From Apoderus coryli (Eukaryota; Arthropoda; Insecta; Coleoptera; Attelabidae): DNA of 64,000 nt. The position numbers and the translations under genes were made by a program. The notes beneath the pieces were generated by a model. The model had not been told where the DNA came from and made no database searches. It saw only the letters and a program-made list of their open reading frames with translations. Below, piece by piece: positions 54,190 through 64,000 of the stretch; position 1 is the stretch's first letter; each line of letters begins with the position of its first letter. Location of the stretch: NCBI GenBank assembly GCA_911728435.2, contig OU452207.1:15029682-15093681 (forward strand), in the 5' to 3' direction.

Positions 54190-56139
54190 TTTAAAAAAAA
54201 AATCCTAATGTTTTTTGAGAGATCAGCTGTGTATATGAGAAAAAGCAGCGGAGCGAGTATTGAACCTTGTGGTACGCCCGATTGGATATATCCTACATCA
54301 GAGTACTGTGAACCTGTACGCACGACCTGTCGTCTCAACACTAGATATTGGGTGAAAAAGTTCAAGATGGTTTCATTTAGTCCGTAATATTTAAGTTTAG
54401 CAAGCAATAGGTTATGATCGACGGAGTCAAAAGCTTTGGAGAAGTCCAAGAGCACAACCACAGTAGATTTTCTATTATCAGATTGCTTAAGAATAGAGTC
54501 TTTTATATTTAACAGTGCTGTATTGCAACTGTATCCTGCTCTGAAGCCAGATTGGTTTTCAGGTAACATGTTTTCTTTGTTTAAATAATCTGTAAGCTGT
54601 ATCTCTATGGACTTGTCCAAGATCTTGCTTAAAACGGGCAATAAACTAATGGGCCGCAAATCGTGAAAGGTAGTTGCATTGCTAGTTTTTGGTACAGGAC
54701 ACACGACAGCTGTTTTCCAGGGTTCCGGAAAGTAACCCCTTTCCAAACACAGGTTTACAATATGTAATATGAATTTACCAATCACATGAAAGCTCAACTT
54801 AATCATGACAAGTGTAATTTTGTCACCACCACTGGCATTTGATTTTAATTTACTGATTACCGATCTGAGATTTGAGAGATTCAGAAGTTCCCAGTTGAAA
54901 TGAATATGAGGAGAGTGTCTATGATTCATATAATAACTAATTTGTTCCGGGTCTGCGCATGATGACAAAAAAACATTGAGAAAGTGATTGTTTAACTGGT
55001 CAGCATTTGTTAAAGACTCAGGCAAATCTTTTGCCGTTGATTTAACAATGCTGGCCTGTCGTAGTCTTCTCCAAATGACCTCGGAATTCTCATTTTCCGT
55101 AAAGTTAAGATAAGCCGCCCGCTCGCGCCTAACCGACGCTAAAGAAAAATTACGTAGCTCTTTGTAAGACTTCCAATTTTGTGGCGTTTTATTCTTCAGG
55201 TACTTACGGTGGGCTTTATCTTTCTCTTTTATTATCTGTCGAACTGCGTCCGTCAGCCAGGGAGCAGACGGGCGACTCAGTCGGACAGTTCGCATAGGAG
55301 CATGTATATTAAATATTTTCAATAAATTTTCAAATAAATAGTTGATTTTTTCATCGATGCTATCAATATATAAGAGTCTACTCCATTCAAAATTATGCAA
55401 GTCAATATTAAAGTTATTTTCATTAAAATACTTAAAATCTCTGTACGTATAAAATTTTTGGGTAAACTTTTTAGAGGTTAATTTAATTTCACAATACGTT
55501 AGAGAGTGGTCAGATATTGTATCTGCGTTGATTACCCCTGAGGCTCCAACAAACTCCAAGTTATTCACGAAAATCGGATCTAACAGTGTTGAGCTATATG
55601 ACGTAGTCCTTGTCGGCTCACTAATAAGTTGACAAAAATTATATGCATCGAAACATTTAACCAGTGGGTTGTTAAGATTGAACATATTAATATTGACATC
55701 ACCTGTTATAATTATATGTTCAGAAATCGGCAAAATATTGGTTAATATAGTGTCTACTTCGTCAACGAAATTGGCAACGTTGCTTTGTGGAGGTCTATAC
55801 AGTACACCAACAATTATCACAGTTTTTTTAAATTTAATTTTAAGAAATAAAGCTTCCAATAATTGCTTTGAGCACTGTACGTCAATTTCTTCTACCTTAT
55901 ATGAATTTTTTACATAGATAGCTACGCCGCCACCCCTGCTATCTGTCCTATCATTTCGGAATAATCTGTGGCCCTGCAAGTAAATTATATCACTGGAAAT
56001 TTGGGGTTTTAACCATGTTTCTGTAGCACAAGCTATATCAAATTATGATTGAGAACAACATCTCTAAAATTTAAAAAATTATGAGCAATCGATCTCGTAT
56101 TTATTTGGCAAATCCTCAAACCGTCATATGCATACATAA
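54190..56139 (-). pseudogene. LINE-C ORF2: endonuclease and RT front part
   Basis: Starts MYAYDGLRICQINTRSIAHN at 56139; one frameshift near 56040 precedes LQGHRLFRNDRTDSRGGG. Endonuclease: GVLYRPPQS, GDVNINMF, TISDHSLTY. RT: LRPISLLPVLSKILDKSIE, SGFRAGYSCNTALL, VLLDFSKAFDSV, SGVPQGSILAPLLF. It is cut at LIYTADLSKNI by LINE-B; the YADD motif is on the other side (49587-50345). The EN and RT residues seen are conserved. Confidence 0.88.
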
Positions 56140-56181
56140 TAGACAATGAAAATCAGAAATAAATCACTATAAGTTGAAAAG

Positions 56182-57219
56182 ATGGCTACCAGTGAGAATG
56201 TTGCTTTAAATGTAGAATTAAATAAATTAAAAAAAACCGAGCTAATTGATCTTTTGATGAAACAAAAACTACCTGATGGTGTCAATAGTGAATTGCTAAT
56301 AAGTTTTACACATGAGTTGAGTGAAAAATGTAACTATAAGTGCAATATTTGTTCAGATTATAGTGACCCGTTTAATACAACAACAATTCAACATGGCCGT
56401 TTGAATAGTGATAATGATCTGAATAGTGAAGTTTTGGTGTTGAAACTGGAACATGCAACTGAACTTAACACGCAAAAGGATTTAGTTATACATAATCAAA
56501 AATTGGCTTTAGATTCTCTGCAAAGAGAAAATAAATTAATAAATGAAGTTCTATGTAAACAAACACCGGACATTAATCAGCAGGATGGTGGGCCGCCATC
56601 TATCGCCACTAGGACGCGGCATACTAATACTAAGAATAATAAACATAAGAAAAATAATAATAGTGAAAGTGGTTTAAATTTAAAGCATACTATGAATAAA
56701 GTTTCGAGTAGAGAATCACCAGCAACATCTGTGGGTCGAGATTCCAACTATCTGCCAAAAAATGAAACTGTAATTAATGCAAAGCAGGTTTCTGCCGCCG
56801 TACTAAATGCGGAAACAGTTCACAAATGTACAGAAGTAATTTCGCTGGATGAGAAACATGATAACACGTGGCAGAGAGTATCTGGGCGTAGGGCGCGTAG
56901 AACTACAGTGGTAGGCACTGCTACTAATTCTAACAATGATCGCACGATAAAAGCAGTACCGTCCTTAAAATATTTTCATATTTATAAACTGGATCCAGGT
57001 ACTTCTGAAGAGGATTTGCTAAATTATCTTAAACCACACTTTCCGGGAGTTGTGTGTTATAAATTGAATGCTAAGTACCCAAATGAGTACGCATCGTTTA
57101 AAGTTGGTGTGTACAGCGAATACGTGGAACAATTACTTGAACCATCATTTTGGAGTGTTGGTACACGAATAAATGATTTTTTATGGTTAAAAAACAAACA
57201 CAATTCCCCAAAACAGTAG
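56182..57219 (+). CDS. LINE-D ORF1 protein
   Basis: 345 residues. Start MATSENVALNVELNKLKKTE. A Cys-containing patch (NYKCNICSDYSDPF) is weaker than a PHD finger. Coiled coil about 90-120, Asn/Lys-rich linker, then WQRVSGRRARRTTVVG. The C-terminal RRM-like domain, YFHIYKLDPGTSEEDLLNYL, ends in WSVGTRINDFLWLK. This C-terminal domain recurs in ORF1 of many insect LINEs. It probably binds element RNA. The frame is intact. Confidence 0.82.
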   Translation: MATSENVALNVELNKLKKTELIDLLMKQKLPDGVNSELLISFTHELSEKCNYKCNICSDYSDPFNTTTIQHGRLNSDNDLNSEVLVLKLEHATELNTQKDLVIHNQKLALDSLQRENKLINEVLCKQTPDINQQDGGPPSIATRTRHTNTKNNKHKKNNNSESGLNLKHTMNKVSSRESPATSVGRDSNYLPKNETVINAKQVSAAVLNAETVHKCTEVISLDEKHDNTWQRVSGRRARRTTVVGTATNSNNDRTIKAVPSLKYFHIYKLDPGTSEEDLLNYLKPHFPGVVCYKLNAKYPNEYASFKVGVYSEYVEQLLEPSFWSVGTRINDFLWLKNKHNSPKQ

Positions 57220-57251
57220 AGACTGGGAATGACACTTCGATACATAGGGAA

Positions 57252-60002
57252 ATGTTACGAATATTTCATCTAAATGTACAAAGTATATCGAACAAGGTAG
57301 ACGAACTGAACGTGTTTCTTCAGGAACAGAATTATGACGTGGTTTGCCTGAGTGAACATTGGATGTGTGATCCTGACAGGCTTAGATCAATCAACTTGGT
57401 GAATTATGAACTTGTTTCTTTTTTTTGTAGAGCAAATAATAGACATGGTGGGGTATGCATGTATGTCCGCGGGGGTATTAGAGTCAAACCTGTGTGTGTG
57501 CATAGATTTTGCATTGAGCTTGAATCTGAGTTTTGTGCTCTGGAATTACCTGAGATGAGGCTGTTGGTCATATGTCTGTATAGATCAACAAGTGGTAAAA
57601 GAGAAGTTTTTCTAGAGCAGTTTGAAAATTTGCTGGAGACCCTCTCCAGTAAATTTGAAAAGGTTATTATCTTGGGCGATTTTAATTATCATTTTAACAA
57701 ACCTTCGGGACACCTTACAGCTTTGGTCTGTATGATTAATACTTTTGGCCTAAGGATCACAATATTTGAGACTACTAGACGTGGCGAGATAGCGCAGAAT
57801 TGTCTGGATAATATATTGACCAATTTGAATGATGGTGACTGTGGTACTTCTGTGGTCGACCCCTGTATTTCGGACCACTATGGACAGGTTGCGGAAATTC
57901 AGAAGGTCTCTAAACCGTGTATTGAATGTTCAATGCGCCGAGTAATATCAGATGAACGTATTGGTGGAATGGGCCAGTACTTAGAGTCATTAGACTGGGA
58001 AATTTTTTATTCATCTGAGGATGCAAATTTTCTGGCTTCGTTTTTGTTGGGAATTTTCGGTGAAGGTATTCAAAAAAGTTTTCCTTTGAAGGGGCATACG
58101 GTTAATAGGACTCCTTTTCGGTGGTTTGATGAGGATCTGCGACAACAGCGTGACCGGCTTTCTGCAATGAAGACAATAGCCGCGGTATCCGGAAATGCTC
58201 ATCATAGAACTGTGTATAATTATATGCACAGGGAATACAGGAGAAATATTGTTGAGAAAAAGAAGGCGGCTTGTGATAAGTTTATACGGAATTCTGATAA
58301 CAAGGCTCGAGATGTGTGGAAGGTTGTGAATTTTGAACGAAATTATAAGAAGAACAACGTTGCTGATTGCCAGATATCGGCTTCGGAATTTAATAACTTT
58401 TTTGTTGAGGTTGCTAAGATTATAACTGAATCACTCTCTGTCAATATGATTGAACAGCAGGAGCTGCTGGAAAAAATCCCGATAAATTCTAACTCTTTTT
58501 TTATAACACCTATATCGGAGAATGATATTCTCGACACCATTAATAATTTAAAAAATTCCAAATCCACAGATTTGTTCGATATCAGTAACTTTTTTGTTAG
58601 AACTTTTAAGGTTCAAATGTGTAAACCACTAGCACATTTATTTAATGTGTGTATTAGCAACAACACTTTTCCGGAGCCTTTTAAACTGGGTAGGGTCGTA
58701 CCAATATTCAAGTCAGGAGATGTTAATTCGCCGGATAATTATAGACCCATTTCTATCTTGCCAATATTTGGGAAGCTTTTCGAGTCCGTTTTGAAGGTGA
58801 GATTGTATTCTTTTCTGGAGGATAACGGTTTACTGTTCGGTGGGCAGTATGGGTTTAGACGGAAACACTCAACGATACAGGCTGTTGCTAGAGTGGTGGA
58901 GGAGATTGTGCAGGGTTTTGAGAGCGGTGATCTGGTGGGGGCTACGTTTTGCGACTTGAGCAAGGCGTTTGATTGTGTCTCTCACGGTCTGTTGCTGGAG
59001 AAGCTTGGTAGGTATGGTATTAGGGGAGCTCCTTTGGAGCTCTTCAGATCATACCTGTGCAATAGAAAGCAGTGTGTTTCCCTGGACCGGTCGATTTCAG
59101 GCCTTAGGCTGATTGACATGGGTGTGCCCCAGGGGTCGGTTCTCGGCCCATTGCTGTTTATCGTTTACATCAACGATTTATATCATCATCTGAGCCCGGC
59201 CGCGGGGGTCTTTTTTGCGGATGACGTAACTTTAATAAATAGAGCGGGAGGCGTGGATGCACTGAAGACCGGGACTATGCAGAGTGAGAGAAAGGTTGAA
59301 GATTGGTTCTCAAACAACAACCTTAAACTTAATGCTAATAAGACACAGCACTTGCTTTTTTCAAGTAACCAGAGCGTGACTGATGGCAGTTCGGCTAAGC
59401 TGTTAGGAATCACGTTGGATGATTCTATCAGCTGGTGCCAACATATATCTGACCTGAACAGAAAACTGTCTACTAGTATATTTGTTATTCGCAGACTAAA
59501 ACAATATTTGGCTAGAGAATCATTACTGTCTGTGTATTTTTCCCTTTTTCATTCTCACATTTCATATGGGGTCCTATTGTGGGGAAATGCGTCCTCTGCT
59601 GCTAGCATTTTTATTTCTCAAAAAAGGGTGGTTCGAATTCTGGACGGAGCTGGTTTTAGGGACCACTGTAAGCCCATCTTCATGAAATTGGGTATTATGC
59701 CTCTACCTTCGCTATATATTTATCACCAACTTATTGAGATACATAGGATAAGGCATACGATGCCTACAAATGGAAGCTTTCATCGCTATCCTACAAGCAT
59801 TCAGGGTTCTGTGCGCCCGCCTCGCTATAGACTCAGAAAGTGCGAGAGAAATTCGTTGCAAGTTTCTCTATTTAATGCTCTGCCTAATTATATACAGATA
59901 ATAGCTGATGCAAGGTTGTTTAAAAATAAAATAAAACGTGTGTTGCTGGCGCACGCCTTTTACTCCATTGGGGAGTACATGCATACTGTACATACATTTT
60001 AG
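57252..60002 (+). CDS. LINE-D ORF2: endonuclease-reverse transcriptase, intact
   Basis: About 916 residues from the ATG at 57252 (MLRIFHLNVQSISNKVDELN); the same frame is open from 57183, overlapping ORF1. I prefer 57252 because the endonuclease fold begins there. Endonuclease: VVCLSEHWM, RHGGVCMYVRGG, LVICLYRSTSG, ILGDFNYHF, CISDHYGQV. RT: VVPIFKSGDVNSPDNYRPIS, GFRRKHSTIQAV, ATFCDLSKAFDCVSH, GVPQGSVLGPLLF, catalytic VFFADDVTLIN. The C-terminal domain has FHSHISYGVLLWGNAS. No stop or shift to 60002, so it is a candidate active copy. Confidence 0.93.
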   Translation: MLRIFHLNVQSISNKVDELNVFLQEQNYDVVCLSEHWMCDPDRLRSINLVNYELVSFFCRANNRHGGVCMYVRGGIRVKPVCVHRFCIELESEFCALELPEMRLLVICLYRSTSGKREVFLEQFENLLETLSSKFEKVIILGDFNYHFNKPSGHLTALVCMINTFGLRITIFETTRRGEIAQNCLDNILTNLNDGDCGTSVVDPCISDHYGQVAEIQKVSKPCIECSMRRVISDERIGGMGQYLESLDWEIFYSSEDANFLASFLLGIFGEGIQKSFPLKGHTVNRTPFRWFDEDLRQQRDRLSAMKTIAAVSGNAHHRTVYNYMHREYRRNIVEKKKAACDKFIRNSDNKARDVWKVVNFERNYKKNNVADCQISASEFNNFFVEVAKIITESLSVNMIEQQELLEKIPINSNSFFITPISENDILDTINNLKNSKSTDLFDISNFFVRTFKVQMCKPLAHLFNVCISNNTFPEPFKLGRVVPIFKSGDVNSPDNYRPISILPIFGKLFESVLKVRLYSFLEDNGLLFGGQYGFRRKHSTIQAVARVVEEIVQGFESGDLVGATFCDLSKAFDCVSHGLLLEKLGRYGIRGAPLELFRSYLCNRKQCVSLDRSISGLRLIDMGVPQGSVLGPLLFIVYINDLYHHLSPAAGVFFADDVTLINRAGGVDALKTGTMQSERKVEDWFSNNNLKLNANKTQHLLFSSNQSVTDGSSAKLLGITLDDSISWCQHISDLNRKLSTSIFVIRRLKQYLARESLLSVYFSLFHSHISYGVLLWGNASSAASIFISQKRVVRILDGAGFRDHCKPIFMKLGIMPLPSLYIYHQLIEIHRIRHTMPTNGSFHRYPTSIQGSVRPPRYRLRKCERNSLQVSLFNALPNYIQIIADARLFKNKIKRVLLAHAFYSIGEYMHTVHTF

Positions 60003-60428
60003 CTATTGTAATATTATCTAGGCTAGGTACGTGTGCGTTGTGTTTTTCTCTTTTTTTTCTGTTAGTGTATTGTAAACTTTATCTTTCTGTGTTTAATTGT
60101 TTGTACTTTTGTTTTGATATTTGACATACTACAATTGTTATTTTTTTTTATACAAATATGTGGCAAATAAACTAAACTATACCTATTATACTAAATAATT
60201 AACAATTGAAGGTAAAATATAGGTATAAAAAAAGAAGGAATTTAGTACAAAATCAAAGGTGGGAGTTCACGCAAATTAAAAGAAAAATGTTTCTAAATAA
60301 CACTAATTTATCCAACCTTAAGGTTCGAAATTCATTGCATTCAAGATATATCAAAATGGTGTATTGAAAGATAAATTTTTAGGTACCTACTAGTTTTTCA
60401 ATATTGTCCCGGATTTTGATAAGTATAG

Positions 60429-61211
60429 TCACAGATTTGTTTTAACCTGGCTCCGGGTAGCGCGACTTGCACCAGTAACTAATTTCGGACTGTATTTTAT
60501 TGTTCTTGGTCGCTTTAGCGATGGTAGTTCTTCGTGTTCAGAAAGGGGGGTAGTGCTGCATCCACTATTGTTTTCTTTGTCCTTGCATTCAATTTGCTGG
60601 TTTTCGGAGTCTTCTTGCTTTTCGTCTTCAAATGTTTTTTCTAATTCCAGAAGTTCTTTAGGCGTGTATGTTTCACCTTCGATAATGAGTTTTGTATTTT
60701 TTAACTGAACTTTAAGTTGCTGTTCTTTTGCCTTCTTATAATGTCTTTTGAGGACTTTTTTATCCTCAAGGTCCTGCTTGCAGAGATCGTCAGATATTGA
60801 TATTCTGCTTCCTTTGAGATTATGCACGTTTCCAAATACCAACTGCTTTTTAATATAAGAGCAAAATTCTAATAGGATTGGAGATCCTTGCGTTTTGCCG
60901 AGGGTGTAAATATTATTTATGTCTGCTGGATTTAAATCAGTCTTCAATGAGGTATTGAGTAGTTCCAGTGTGGATTGTAGCAGATTGTCAAGTTCAGGTT
61001 TTGCTCCGTAGATGACTATATTGTTTTTTCTGACTTTTCTGTCCAACATCAAATTCTGTAATTTGAGGCTGTCTATATCGTCACTAATTTTGTTCAGCTT
61101 ACTACTAAATTCTCTCAGACTGTTATTAATTCCTTTTTTAATTTCTGATGTTTGAGATTTATTTGCTTCAACAATTAAAGCATACAGCTGCGCTTCACTA
61201 AGTTGGGCCAT
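60429..61211 (-). CDS. LINE-C ORF1 protein (coiled coil plus RRM-like)
   Basis: 260 residues, intact, ATG at 61211. Start MAQLSEAQLYALIVEANKSQ; coiled coil about 20-65; RKVRKNNIVIYGAKPELD enters the RRM-like fold; DINNIYTLGKTQGSPILLEF; SRISISDDLCKQDLEDKKVL; basic tail TIKYSPKLVTGASRATRSQ. It shares this layout with LINE-E ORF1. It is separated from the LINE-C endonuclease by LINE-D. The 5' UTR (61212-61520) has no gene. Confidence 0.85.
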   Translation of the reverse strand: MAQLSEAQLYALIVEANKSQTSEIKKGINNSLREFSSKLNKISDDIDSLKLQNLMLDRKVRKNNIVIYGAKPELDNLLQSTLELLNTSLKTDLNPADINNIYTLGKTQGSPILLEFCSYIKKQLVFGNVHNLKGSRISISDDLCKQDLEDKKVLKRHYKKAKEQQLKVQLKNTKLIIEGETYTPKELLELEKTFEDEKQEDSENQQIECKDKENNSGCSTTPLSEHEELPSLKRPRTIKYSPKLVTGASRATRSQVKTNL

Positions 61212-61524
61212 TTCAACGTATTATTCGCAATACTGTTTAGTGGCGCAAATGCAATAATACTATGACTTGCCGTTCAAGGGAAATTAATCCTTACTGAATG
61301 CAGATTATGATAAATTTTGTTTAGGAAAACGGATTTTCTCGTGGTTTCAGCAGCTACTTCTACTATTTTTTAAGTAAATAGTGTGTCATACGTACTTATT
61401 CTCATTTCTAGACCACAGTTTGATTTAACTAAGCACTAAAAACTATTGTTATTTTATATTTTCGCGAGAGCTTTTGTTGGTGTGCTACTACTACACTACA
61501 TCTACGACAGTGCAACTGGAAAAA

Positions 61525-62110
61525 AATATATATACTGCGTATTATCATCCCCAGGCTAACCCATGTGAGCGAATTAATCGAGTTGCTAAAACTATGTTGT
61601 CTACGATGGTTACTGGCAATCATGCACTTTGGACTAAACATTTACCTCATGTAGGTGCTGCTATTCGATCAACGGTTCATGAAGTTACGAAATTAACTCC
61701 CAATTTTGTTGTTTTCGGTCGTGAGGTCCCGTTGAATTCGGAGGATATTAACAAAGACGCCGACTTAGAATTTGATCGTTCCATTAATGTTCAGGAGCGT
61801 ATACGAGGCTTTTCTCGAATGTATTCAGAGGTAAAATCAAAAATACTCAAAGCATACGAATCTAATCGAACATGCTATAATTTGCGTCACGGTGATGTCC
61901 AATAAGGTGTTGGCGATAAGGTTTGGAAACGCAACTATGTATTGTCTGACGCTTCAAAAAAATTTACCGCAAAACTTGTTCCAAAATTTTCGGGTCCGTT
62001 TTAAATCGTCAAAAAACTGTCACCCTGGACATATCAGCTCTCAAATTCCGATGATGGGTACGGTGGCGTTTGGAACGTTAAGGATTTAAAGCCTTATAGA
62101 GAACTGACCT
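61525..62110 (+). pseudogene. gypsy2 integrase, C-terminal part
   Basis: Continues the gypsy2 integrase after the LINE stack: YTAYYHPQANPCERINRVAK with the catalytic Glu, ALWTKHLPHVGAAIRS, TPNFVVFGREVPL, then ESNRTCYNLRH. A stop near 61903 and further changes follow, but VGDKVWKRNYVLSDASKKFT and NVKDLKPYREL show the usual end of gypsy pol. Dead. Confidence 0.83.
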
Positions 62111-62178
62111 AGTATTGATTATGTCTCCGGACTCTTTCCGAAAGATTTCGGTGAAATCTTTTAAAGGTAGGGAGGATT

Positions 62179-62471
62179 TGTAATGGTTCAAATTCTGCTC
62201 CCTTATTTATTTTATAAAGCGTAGAAATTTCCTTGTATTTGTCAACAAAAAAAATTTTTTTGTATAGCTATACCTATTTCTTGATATGTGCTTCGCACGG
62301 AAAAGGGATCGATGAGAAAGCAAGTACTGATAGTCAGTATCCAGCTAAATGTCATAGGTGTTTCATTTGCGTTCGTATTTTTCGATAATTACGTACTATA
62401 TACGAATTCATATATTGTATCAGTATAGTGATGTATAGGTAGTGAAGTTGAGTTTGGTTGATACAATTACA
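62179..62471 (+). repeat. gypsy2 3' LTR (tentative)
   Basis: After a purine-rich AAAGGTAGGGAGGATT, a segment starts TGTAATGGTTCAAATT and could end ATACAATTACA. TG/CA ends and the PPT support it, but no matching copy was recognised near 41 kb. Confidence 0.35.
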
Positions 62472-63722
62472 GCTTATTGCTGGATTCATTAACACATTAA
62501 GTGCCATAGCTGGTAGCAAACAAAGAAAGTTCCTTATGGAAACTTGAATGTTAAGTACTTAAAAGCCACACAACATCCACGGCTTCTTTTTTTGTTCCTT
62601 TTCTTTGCCGTCCTATTTTCTCCTTTGATGGATGTATCATCCGTTGGACACATGATTTGATGTAACCAAATTTGCTTAGTGAATGGTTACTTACTTTGCT
62701 GAAGCGGTCTGAACTTGTTAAGAGTTTAATCCAGGACTGTGCCACCACCGCAGGGAAGTAAATTTTGTGTTATACTATCAAAAATCGAGTTAACGAGCAA
62801 TTGTGCATAATTTTCCGTTTTTTTTTTGCTCATAATTTCCCCTTCTGATTTAATAATACATTAATATTTAATAACAACTTTGATTGAGTGACAAAAAAAA
62901 ATATATATAATAAATAATAATAAATATAATATAATATAAAGTATATCTATAAGTAAGCAACATAAAGGCAAAATTCTAATAATTTATAAAATTAATATTC
63001 TCTTCTACTTGTTTATATAATAATTTTTTTTTAAATAATGAATTAATAATTCGTCATTTCGTTTATGGTAATTTTATTACTGTTATTTTATTTGGAGTTG
63101 ACTCTAAGTGAGAGTTAATATTTATTAACATTATCTACTTGAATTGAAATTCAATCTCGTTGTTTTCAAGGATATATCAGGCTTTAAAATTTATTTTGTA
63201 TTTACAAATTGTAAATCCATTGCGACGATCGTGATCACGAGGGTTGTTGGGATAAGTAGATGCTACTTAATGTGTAATGTAATTAAAGACAATTGCATCG
63301 TATTATTAATACCTGTACATATTGTAGGAAATATATGTATGACCCTATACAATATATATGATTATTATAAAATATAGAGGTATGATTGTTAGGAAAATAT
63401 AGTTGTCAGTTGAAATAAAATAAATAATAAAGAAGTTGTCAGAACCACTGCTCAAGTTATTTAAATATAACACAGGCCAACACACATTTTGGTGCCTGCG
63501 ATTTTTTAACTGTTCCTGAGTAATTTTTGGATGCAGAATGTAAAAAGGTTCTCAGATTTTGTCTATCAGATCTAGTTTTTGAGATTTTTTAAAAAATTGT
63601 GTATATAATTTACGTTATAACTGTTATAATATATAATATTACTATTGACAGTTAAAAAAAACAAAGACACATGGATTTAAGTATTTATTGCAAAAACTTA
63701 ATTTACATAATTACATTAGTCA
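62472..63722. other. AT-rich stretch, no recognised gene
   Basis: A small minus frame (62551-62748) has a basic KEKIGRQRKGTKKEAVDVVW end but no known domain. The rest, including a TAA/TATA-rich tract at 62890-62960, shows nothing recognisable. Confidence 0.5.
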
Positions 63723-63992
63723 CTAATCACATAAAAATTTTCTTTTATACGATTTTCTAGAATGGAGTTTACTAGGGCAGTCTCGCTGAAGGCTCCAGCA
63801 GTAGTCCGCCATCATGTGGCTATCCCATCGTCCTTGATAACGATCTTCCATAGTTTTAATATCCTGGTGGAATCTTTCCCCCTGTTCTTCACTACAATCA
63901 CCTAAGTTTTCTGGAAAACGATCTAGGTGGCTGTGGAGGTAGTGAACTTTTATACTCATGTTACAGCCGAGAATATTAAAATTTGAAAGCAT
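63723..63992 (-). CDS. C-terminal part of a repetitive arthropod protein family
   Basis: 89 residues from an internal Met to a stop near 63723. The sequence holds LHSHLDRFPENLGDCSEEQG, ERFHQDIKTMEDRYQGRWDS and MMADYCWSLQRDC. I recognise this as a family found in many copies in arthropod genomes, usually unnamed and probably mobile-element derived. Its function is unknown to me. The upstream part lies beyond the window, so start and full length are unknown. Confidence 0.6.
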   Translation of the reverse strand: MLSNFNILGCNMSIKVHYLHSHLDRFPENLGDCSEEQGERFHQDIKTMEDRYQGRWDSHMMADYCWSLQRDCPSKLHSRKSYKRKFLCD

Positions 63993-64000
63993 AGTTTCCA

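Larger units (their letters stand above)
50346..54200 (+). mobile_element. LINE-B: PHD-type LINE inserted in LINE-C
   Basis: Lies between the two halves of the LINE-C RT, at the SKNI/LMNS boundary. It has a 5' UTR (50346-50455), ORF1, ORF2 and a 3' end with AAATAAAGATTT and an A-run near 54180-54200. The 3' tail type differs from the ATT-tailed LINEs. Confidence 0.82.
56140..60175 (+). mobile_element. LINE-D: two-ORF LINE with intact frames
   Basis: Inserted just upstream of the LINE-C endonuclease start. It has a short leader, ORF1, an overlapping or adjacent ORF2 and a 3' UTR (60003-60175, no gene) with T-rich and AATAAA-like sequence. The exact 3' end is not fixed. Both ORFs are uninterrupted, so this may be the youngest LINE here. 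Confidence 0.82.
45393..61520 (-). mobile_element. LINE-C: full-length minus-strand LINE, split by LINEs A, B and D
   Basis: Minus-strand order: 5' UTR (61212-61520), ORF1 (61211-60429), LINE-D insertion, EN and RT front (56139-54190), LINE-B insertion, RT back (50345-49587), LINE-A insertion, 3' UTR and ATT tail (about 45650-45393). Protein reading continues across the LINE-B gap. The stretch 60176-60428 is the spacer between ORF1 and EN. Confidence 0.8.
40826..62471 (+). mobile_element. gypsy2: dead Ty3/gypsy element, host of the LINE stack
   Basis: Plus-strand PBS, gag, protease, RT, RNase H and integrase front end run to about 45392. The integrase continues at about 61525 to pol end near 62100. 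The 16 kb between are LINEs. The integrase reading on the two sides fits (VDNGTQFTSKKF, then YTAYYHPQANPCERINR). The outer limits are tentative. Confidence 0.78.

Overview
The window looks like transposon-packed, AT-rich insect chromatin. It holds Jockey/CR1-type LINEs, BEL/Pao, Ty3/gypsy, Copia and errantivirus-like LTR elements, Penelope-like elements (PLEs) with GIY-YIG nucleases, a hAT, a Sola/DUF7869-like DNA transposon and a DUF4817/DDE relic. Introns are 50-130 bp. The order of insect cannot be fixed from sequence alone. The only non-transposon gene candidate is a fragmentary zeste/Myb-SANT-like gene near 23.4-24.4 kb.

Layout. 1-10.3 kb: a BEL/Pao element (BEL2, minus; gag start at 1-381, PBS and LTR at 9.88-10.31 kb) is split by a minus-strand LINE (LINE1, about 505-9690). 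LINE1 is itself split by an almost intact Ty3/gypsy element (gypsy1, 2543-8083). 10.3-14.1 kb: an errantivirus env remnant and 3' LTR, with a 5'-truncated PLE (PLE1) inserted in env and flanked by a 14-bp duplication. 14.1-19.96 kb: a decayed minus-strand BEL element (BEL1) with a tRNA-Tyr-type PBS. 20-24.4 kb: a dead DDE transposase, degenerate repeats, an orphan hammerhead motif and the zeste-like fragment.

24.4-37.1 kb: one minus-strand PLE (PLE2) with two 336-bp pseudo-LTRs. It is cut by a plus-strand LINE (LINE-E), which in turn was hit by a Sola-like transposon (29587-32852, 4-bp TSD) and a hAT derivative (33568-34545, 8-bp TSD). 37.1-37.8 kb: a perfect 360-bp palindrome followed by a canonical hammerhead ribozyme motif. 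37.8-40.8 kb: a Copia element with identical 151-bp LTR lengths, 5-bp TSD and a single open frame from which reverse transcriptase and RNase H have been removed in frame.

41-62.5 kb: a dead Ty3/gypsy element (gypsy2) whose integrase is split by a minus-strand LINE (LINE-C, about 45.4-61.5 kb). LINE-C was later invaded by three plus-strand LINEs (A, B and D). LINE-D has two intact frames. 62.5-64 kb: AT-rich sequence and the end of a repetitive arthropod protein family.

The genes do not form a host pathway. They are autonomous or parasitic replication modules, and their nesting gives a relative insertion history. The most unusual items are the palindrome plus hammerhead locus, the hammerhead motifs of three PLE-related sequences, the Sola-like transposon with its subterminal motif array and in-frame mini-intron, and the RT-less Copia.
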